Positions 4,184 to 8,397 of a stretch of DNA of 8,397 nt are shown piece after piece. The position numbers and the translations under genes were made by a program. Numbering within the stretch: position 1 is the stretch's first letter; each line of letters opens with the position of its first letter. Source of the stretch: Deltaproteobacteria bacterium (GTDB lineage: Bacteria; Myxococcota_A; Bradymonadia; UBA7976; VGTA01); the NCBI GenBank assembly GCA_016874875.1, contig VGTA01000110.1, positions 1-8,397 on the forward strand. The letters run 5' to 3'. A model generated the notes under the pieces. It was not told where the DNA came from. It saw nothing but the letters and a program-made list of their open reading frames with translations, and did no database searches.

Positions 4184-6319
4184 ATGGTCCCGCAGCTTCG
4201 GCCGGACGTTCAGAGCCTCGTAGACCCCCGCGGTCTCATCGTCTATGACCCCCACACCGGCCTGAGAGTCCTGCTCGGCCCCGAGTCCACCGTCCTCTGG
4301 AACGCCATGGCCAGCGGCGTAGCCAGCGAGGGGGCGCTGCGCTTAGCCACCCCCTCCCTCAGCGACGCGCAGCGGTTCGTGCGCCTCATGCAGCTCGACC
4401 AGGCGCTCCTGCTCGCCTCCCCCCGCTGGCGCCGCCAAGAGCACCTGTTCCACGCGCGCGCCAAGTCGGTGGACTCGCCCATCTACGTTCACCCGCTGCT
4501 CACCCACCAGTGCGTGCGCTGCGGCTCGTCATGCCAAGAGGTGCACGTGGGCCCCGTCAGCGCCCTGACGGCGGCGGCGATTCGCACCCACGAGCTGTGG
4601 CGGGGCGACCCGCACGCCACGCGCGCAGAGGACGCCTGGGTGGAGGCGGACGTGGGGGGGGTGAAGGGGGCGCTGATGCTACAGCAGGTGGACGGGCGCT
4701 GCGTGGTGTGGGACCGCGACAAGGGCTGCGCGATCCAGTCGGCGGCGGGGCCCAAGCTCAAGCCTGTGCCCTGTCTGCAGTACCCCTACACCCTCACGCG
4801 CACGAGCAAGGGCGTGTACGTGGGTCTGCAGGTGAGCTGCCGCAGCCTCCCGCAGAGCCTCAAGGAGGGCGCCGCCCTCCGCCCTACCGAGGTGGCGCAG
4901 TCCCTCGCCCCGCTCTTGATGGCCGGGGGACAGACGCAGACCCTCCCCGCCCCCGCCCCCCTCAGCGCCGGCAGCTACATCCCCGACACCGCCATCGAGG
5001 AGTGGTGGCGCTGGGGGGTGCGGGCGCTCGAGCGCGCGCTCGGCGACCTCGAGCAGCGGGCGCGCGAGTTTATGGACGAGCGCCGCTGGCGCGCCGCCGT
5101 CCGCGAGCTCAACGACTACGCGCACGAGTGGCTCCTGCGCGTGGACGAGTCCGACACGGGGGAGGAGTGGCTTGAGCACGAGCGCTGGCTGTCGCAGAGC
5201 CTCCTGCCCACGCGCCAAGACGTGCGCGCCTCGTTCGTGGACGATCTGCAGCTCTCGCTGCAGGAGGCGGCCGGCCTGCACCAGCGCGAGGGGCGCTGGC
5301 AGGAGATGAAGCGCCTCGAGCGCCTCTATGACGCCGTGGAGGTGTGGGCGGGGCGCTGGCCCGTCCCCGAGGCGCGCTGGCGCGGGCACGGCGGCGACCG
5401 CCTCCTGCTCCTCACGGCGCTCGAGGCGGTGTACAGCCACCGCCTCTTCTTGCTCGGCGACCTCATCTACGGCCTCGCGCACCTGCGCCTCCACCTCGAG
5501 CTCGCGGAGTCGCTCGCGTGCCTGAGCGCGCACCTCTCGGGGCGCGCCTATGTGGACGAGACGGAGGTGAACGACGCGGTGGCGCTGGTCTACCGCGCCC
5601 TGCGCGAGCCGGCGGTGGAGGGGACGCTTCGGCGCTGGGCGGGGGGGCTACGCTGGCTGATGAGCCCCGATGGCGTCCCTTACCGGCATGGCTTTGGCAC
5701 CCTCGAGCCGCACCTCTTTAAGCACCCGAGCCACCTCATGCACAAGCAGCTCGTGGAGCGCGCGCAGCAGGCGGAGCGCGCGCAGCAGGCGGAGCGCGCG
5801 TCGGGGGAGTTGGCGGCGGCCATCACGAGCGCCCGCCTCGGCGAGCGCGCGCCGACGCCGTCACCGGCGGTGATCAAGGCGGAGGAGCTGGCGCGGGCGC
5901 GGGGCGAGGGGGCGGGGGAGCTCGGGGCGGGGGACGCCCTCGGCGCGCTGCCGCTCGGCGGGGACTTTGAGGGCGTGAGCGTCCTGTCGGCGCACGACCC
6001 CGCCGCCCTCAGCGCCGCCGCCGCCCCCAAGGGGAGTCCCGCGGACCCGTACCCGGCGCGCGGGGCGGGGGGGGGCGCGGGGGCGGGCGGGGGGGGGGCG
6101 GCGGGCGCGGAGGGCGCGGGGGGCGCGCCGATTCGCCTCCGCCGCCCCGCTAGCCCCCTCGCCCCCGCCGGCGTCGCGCGCGCCGGGGGGGGGCTCAGCT
6201 CGCCCTACGACCAGGCGGCGGGGGCGCGCGCGGCGGAGCAGCGGGCGCGGGTGTCGGCGGCGCTGCAGCACGTGGCGCCGCCGGCGGGCGGGCCGGCGAG
6301 CGAGGAGGGGGAGTCGTGA
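4184..6319 (+). CDS. PqqD-like / YkgJ-family cysteine-cluster protein
   Basis: The protein has 711 residues from the ATG at 4184. Residues 9-80 resemble a PqqD-like/RiPP-recognition winged helix (LIVYDPHTGLRVLLGPEST, then helices). Residues 110-219 carry a YkgJ-type putative iron- or zinc-binding cysteine cluster: C110-x2-C113-x3-C117, C173, C182 (in GCAIQ), C197 (in PVPCLQYPY) and C219. The same arrangement (G-C-x-I, then a P-x-x-C segment, then a cysteine after a beta strand) occurs in FliB-like lysine methylases, a distant possibility. Residues about 240-515 are helical and unassigned. Residues 524-711 are low complexity with AQQAER repeats and Gly runs. No signal peptide is seen. The start is the only ATG that excludes antisense of the neighbouring gene; its ribosome site (AGAGG, 11 bases away) is mediocre. 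The stop overlaps the epimerase start as GTGA, implying translational coupling. Confidence 0.8.
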   Translation: MVPQLRPDVQSLVDPRGLIVYDPHTGLRVLLGPESTVLWNAMASGVASEGALRLATPSLSDAQRFVRLMQLDQALLLASPRWRRQEHLFHARAKSVDSPIYVHPLLTHQCVRCGSSCQEVHVGPVSALTAAAIRTHELWRGDPHATRAEDAWVEADVGGVKGALMLQQVDGRCVVWDRDKGCAIQSAAGPKLKPVPCLQYPYTLTRTSKGVYVGLQVSCRSLPQSLKEGAALRPTEVAQSLAPLLMAGGQTQTLPAPAPLSAGSYIPDTAIEEWWRWGVRALERALGDLEQRAREFMDERRWRAAVRELNDYAHEWLLRVDESDTGEEWLEHERWLSQSLLPTRQDVRASFVDDLQLSLQEAAGLHQREGRWQEMKRLERLYDAVEVWAGRWPVPEARWRGHGGDRLLLLTALEAVYSHRLFLLGDLIYGLAHLRLHLELAESLACLSAHLSGRAYVDETEVNDAVALVYRALREPAVEGTLRRWAGGLRWLMSPDGVPYRHGFGTLEPHLFKHPSHLMHKQLVERAQQAERAQQAERASGELAAAITSARLGERAPTPSPAVIKAEELARARGEGAGELGAGDALGALPLGGDFEGVSVLSAHDPAALSAAAAPKGSPADPYPARGAGGGAGAGGGGAAGAEGAGGAPIRLRRPASPLAPAGVARAGGGLSSPYDQAAGARAAEQRARVSAALQHVAPPAGGPASEEGES
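5756..5800 (+). repeat. 18-bp tandem repeat in the cysteine-cluster gene
   Basis: The unit GAGCGCGCGCAGCAGGCG occurs at 5756-5773 and 5774-5791, with a half copy at 5792-5800. It encodes ERAQQA units at residues about 525-539 and marks the switch from folded region to low-complexity tail. Confidence 0.9.
6062..6193 (+). repeat. G-tract-rich low-complexity segment
   Basis: Runs of nine G (6067-6075), ten G (6089-6098) and nine G (6185-6193) lie in a Gly/Ala-coding stretch of the cysteine-cluster gene, close to the coupled epimerase start. Such homopolymers are prone to slippage and could form G-quadruplexes on the non-template strand. Confidence 0.75.
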
Positions 6320-7434
6320 GCGCGGCGCCGTCTGTGGCGATCGTGGTGGGGGCGCGCCCGCAGTTCATCAAGGCCGCCCCCCTGCGCCGTGCCCTGCTCG
6401 CCGCCGGCGCCGACCCGTGGCTGCTGCACACGGGGCAGCACTTTGACGAGCAGCTCTCGGGCGTGTTCTTTGAGGAGCTGCGCCTGCCGGCGCCGCGCTG
6501 CCACCTCAACGTGTCGGGGGGCTCCCACGCGCAGATGGTGGGGCGCATGCTGCAGGCCATGGAGGGGCCGCTGGCGGCGGCGCGCCCGGCGTGGGTGGTG
6601 GTGATCGGCGACACCAACTCCACCCTCGCCGGCGCCCTCTGCGCCTCCTCGCTCGGCCTCCCCCTCGCCCACGTGGAGGCGGGCCTCCGCTCCCATCGCC
6701 GCGAGATGCCCGAGGAGCGCAACCGCCTCCTCGCCGACCACCTGAGCGCGCGCCTCTTCTGCCCCACGGCGGGGGCGGCGGCGCTGCTGGCGCGGGAGGG
6801 GGTGACGGCGGGGGTGGAGGTGGTGGGGGACCTCATGTACGACCTCGCGCTGCAGACGCGCCTCGACCCCGCCCACCTCGCCCGCCACGGGGCGCGCGCG
6901 GGCGGCTACCTCCTGCTCACGGCGCACCGCGCGGAGCTCTGCGCGCGCCCCGCGGAGCTCGCCGCGCGCCTGGCGTGGGCGGCGGGGCGGGCGCGCGGCG
7001 AGGGGGTGGAGCTGCTGTGGCCGGTCCACCCCCGCGCCCTCGCGGCGCTGCGCGAGGCCGACCTGCTCGAGCCGGACGCCGCCGCCCCCCTCGGCGCGCG
7101 CCCCCGCGCCGCCCTCGCGCCCCTGCGCCTCCTCCCCCCCGTGGGCTACGGCGAGATGGCCTCCCTCACGCGCGGGGCGCGCGAGGTGCTCACCGACAGC
7201 GGGGGGCTGCAGCGCGAGGCGTTCTTCTATGAGGTGCCCTGCACCACCCTGCGCGACGAGAGCGAGTGGCCCGAGACGGTGTCGTGCGGCTGGAATCGCC
7301 TGTGGGGGGACCGCGACCGCCCCCTGCCGCCGCCCTCGGCGCGCCAGAGCGCCGCCGCCCTCGGCGCGTTTGGGCGCGGTGACGCGGCGGCGCGGGTGGC
7401 GCGCGCCCTCCTCGGCGCGCAGCCCGCGCCCTAG
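6316..7434 (+). CDS. wecB: UDP-N-acetylglucosamine 2-epimerase, non-hydrolysing (WecB/WbpI family)
   Basis: This cytosolic enzyme interconverts UDP-GlcNAc and UDP-ManNAc (or a 2,3-diacetamido-uronate analogue) for surface polysaccharide synthesis. Its 372 residues are normal for the family. Signature blocks in order: GARPQFIKAAP (12-22), TGQHFDEQLS, VIGDTNSTLAG with D99, HVEAGLRS with E121, MPEER with E133, VGDLMYD, LLTAHRAE with H204, WPVHPR, and TDSGGLQREAFF (293-304). D99, E121, E133 and H204 correspond to the catalytic Asp95, Glu117, Glu131 and His213 of E. coli WecB, so activity is expected. The LFCPT block and the DESEWPETVSCG ending look closer to the WbpI (UDP-GlcNAc3NAcA epimerase) branch, so the exact substrate is open. 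Translation starts at a GTG overlapping the upstream TGA by four bases, with GGAGG-like sequence just before it. No other sugar-pathway gene is in view. Confidence 0.92.
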   Translation: MSAAPSVAIVVGARPQFIKAAPLRRALLAAGADPWLLHTGQHFDEQLSGVFFEELRLPAPRCHLNVSGGSHAQMVGRMLQAMEGPLAAARPAWVVVIGDTNSTLAGALCASSLGLPLAHVEAGLRSHRREMPEERNRLLADHLSARLFCPTAGAAALLAREGVTAGVEVVGDLMYDLALQTRLDPAHLARHGARAGGYLLLTAHRAELCARPAELAARLAWAAGRARGEGVELLWPVHPRALAALREADLLEPDAAAPLGARPRAALAPLRLLPPVGYGEMASLTRGAREVLTDSGGLQREAFFYEVPCTTLRDESEWPETVSCGWNRLWGDRDRPLPPPSARQSAAALGAFGRGDAAARVARALLGAQPAP

Positions 7435-7490
7435 CCCTCGCCCTAGCCCTAGCCCTCGCCCTAGCCCTCGCCCTCGCCCTCGCCACCGCC
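7431..7490 (+). repeat. Intergenic CT(A/C)GCC hexamer array (right copy)
   Basis: Nine consecutive CTAGCC or CTCGCC hexamers (7431-7484) are followed by one ACCGCC unit. The epimerase stop codon TAG (7432-7434) is inside the first hexamer. The array fills almost the whole gap to the next gene. It is C-rich on the transcribed-sense strand and belongs to the same family and relative orientation as the array at 164-217. Confidence 0.9.
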
Positions 7491-7507
7491 CTCGAGGTCA
7501 CCCCCGC

Positions 7508-8383
7508 ATGAATCAAGACGCCCTCGCCGCCCTCACCACGCAGCTCATCGAGAGCTACGACGAGCACCCCACGCTCCCCGACCAAGGGGAGCCGCTGCCG
7601 TCCCTAGAGGCGATCGTGGAGGTGCTGAGCGACGTGCGGCGTCTCCTGTTTCCGGGCTTCTACGCCGACGAGCACCTCCCGCTGAGCGCGCGCCCGCAGC
7701 GGGTGGGCTACTGGCTCTCGCGCCTGCACCAGCGCCTCTCGCGCGTGCTGTGCCTCGCCCTCGCCCACGACCGCGCGCGCCACGGGGCGAGCACGTCGGC
7801 GTGCCCCAAGGAGTCGGAGTCGCTGAGCGCGCGCCTGCTCGAGCGCCTGCCCGCCCTGCGCCTCGCGCTCATCTTGGACGCGCAGGCCGCCCTCGACGGC
7901 GACCCCGCCGCGGCCAACCTCGAGGAGGTGATTCTCACGTATCCGGGCTTTGAGGCGATCCTCACGCACCGCCTCGCCCATGAGCTCTATCTGGCGCGCG
8001 TGCCTTACCTACCGCGCGCGCTCTCGGAGCACGCGCACTCTCACACGGGCATCGACATCCACCCCGGCGCGCGGGTGGGGGCGTCGTTCTTTATTGACCA
8101 CGGGACGGGAGTGGTGATCGGGGAGACGACGGTGATCGGGGACCGCGTCAAGGTGTATCAGGGCGTCACCCTCGGCGCCCTCTCGGTGAAGCGCACCCTC
8201 TCGGGGGTGAAGCGCCACCCCACCATCGAGGACGACGTGGTGATCTACTCGGGGGCGACGGTGCTCGGCGGCGACACGGTGGTGGGGCGCGGCTCGATGA
8301 TCGGGGGCAACGTGTGGCTCACGCGCTCGGTCCCCCCGGGCAGCTCCATCGTGGGCACGCCGCCCTCCTTTGAGGTGCGCTGA
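7508..8383 (+). CDS. cysE: Serine O-acetyltransferase (CysE/EpsC type)
   Basis: This enzyme transfers acetyl from acetyl-CoA to L-serine, giving O-acetylserine for cysteine synthesis. The 291-residue protein has an N-terminal helical domain (about 1-170) with the family block DPAAANLEEVILTYPGFEAI and HRLAHELY, then a left-handed beta-helix of hexapeptide repeats. Catalytic residues are visible: D183 in GIDIHP and H198 in IDHGTG (15 apart, like Asp143/His158 in E. coli CysE), and R236-H237 in KRHPTI, matching His193. GNVWLTRSVPPGS closes the domain. The C-terminus is short, ending soon after GTPPSFEV. The longer N-terminal region and the LSGVKRHP loop favour the EpsC-like SAT subgroup. The start is the ATG at 7508 with GAGGT at 7494-7498. 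It follows the epimerase on the same strand, 73 bp on, across the hexamer array. Confidence in function is high. Confidence 0.95.
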   Translation: MNQDALAALTTQLIESYDEHPTLPDQGEPLPSLEAIVEVLSDVRRLLFPGFYADEHLPLSARPQRVGYWLSRLHQRLSRVLCLALAHDRARHGASTSACPKESESLSARLLERLPALRLALILDAQAALDGDPAAANLEEVILTYPGFEAILTHRLAHELYLARVPYLPRALSEHAHSHTGIDIHPGARVGASFFIDHGTGVVIGETTVIGDRVKVYQGVTLGALSVKRTLSGVKRHPTIEDDVVIYSGATVLGGDTVVGRGSMIGGNVWLTRSVPPGSSIVGTPPSFEVR

Positions 8384-8397
8384 GGGCGAGGGGCGCT
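8384..8397. other. Right-edge remainder
   Basis: These fourteen G-rich bases after the acetyltransferase stop contain no hairpin or start codon that I can identify. Confidence 0.6.

Noticed and set aside
5395..5530. Transmembrane segment in the cysteine-cluster protein
   Set aside because: The Leu-rich stretch near residues 404-448 is interrupted by Arg, Asp, His and Glu, which fits soluble helices better.
7431..7490. CRISPR array
   Set aside because: The units are contiguous hexamers with no spacers.

Overview
The window is very G+C-rich (by eye about three quarters G+C). Coding strands are dominated by CTC/CTG, GCC/GCG and CGC codons, and several genes carry low-complexity Gly/Ala/Pro or acidic tails. 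With seven ordinary chromosomal genes and no mobile element, RNA gene or CRISPR array, it looks like chromosome from a high-G+C Gram-negative bacterium. A Myxococcota/deltaproteobacterial-type genome is my best guess. That rests on the gene mix (large YkgJ-type cysteine-cluster protein, YbjN-domain lipoprotein, PPP-like phosphoesterase) and composition, not on a marker gene.

Layout from left to right. On the minus strand lies the 5' end of a cyclic-nucleotide-binding-domain gene (1-129), preceded on its own strand by a calcineurin-like metallophosphoesterase (246-1196). The gap between them holds a 14-bp duplication over a start codon and an array of CTAGCC-like hexamers. A 228-bp divergent region (1197-1424) with a credible sigma70 promoter and several dyads separates these from a plus-strand gene for a 596-residue protein that I do not recognise (1425-3215). 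That gene converges, with a single base between the stop codons, on a minus-strand YbjN-domain lipoprotein gene (3217-4050). The lipoprotein's signal peptide is built from ten 9-bp repeats. A second divergent region (4051-4183) leads to a plus-strand run: a 711-residue protein with a PqqD-like N-terminus, a YkgJ cysteine cluster and a disordered tail (4184-6319); a WecB/WbpI-type UDP-GlcNAc 2-epimerase overlapping it by 4 nt (6316-7434); and, after a second CT(A/C)GCC hexamer array, a serine O-acetyltransferase (7508-8383).

Functional links. The epimerase makes a nucleotide sugar for surface polysaccharide, and the acetyltransferase commits serine to cysteine. The cysteine-cluster protein is translationally coupled to the epimerase but its role is unknown. 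I see no single pathway uniting all seven genes. The most distinctive signals are (i) in-phase 6-, 9- and 18-bp repeats in coding ends and in two intergenic gaps, (ii) the PqqD-like/YkgJ fusion with long G tracts just before the coupled epimerase start, and (iii) complete absence of the pentamer TTCGA, so that every Phe-Asp/Glu pair is coded with TTT.
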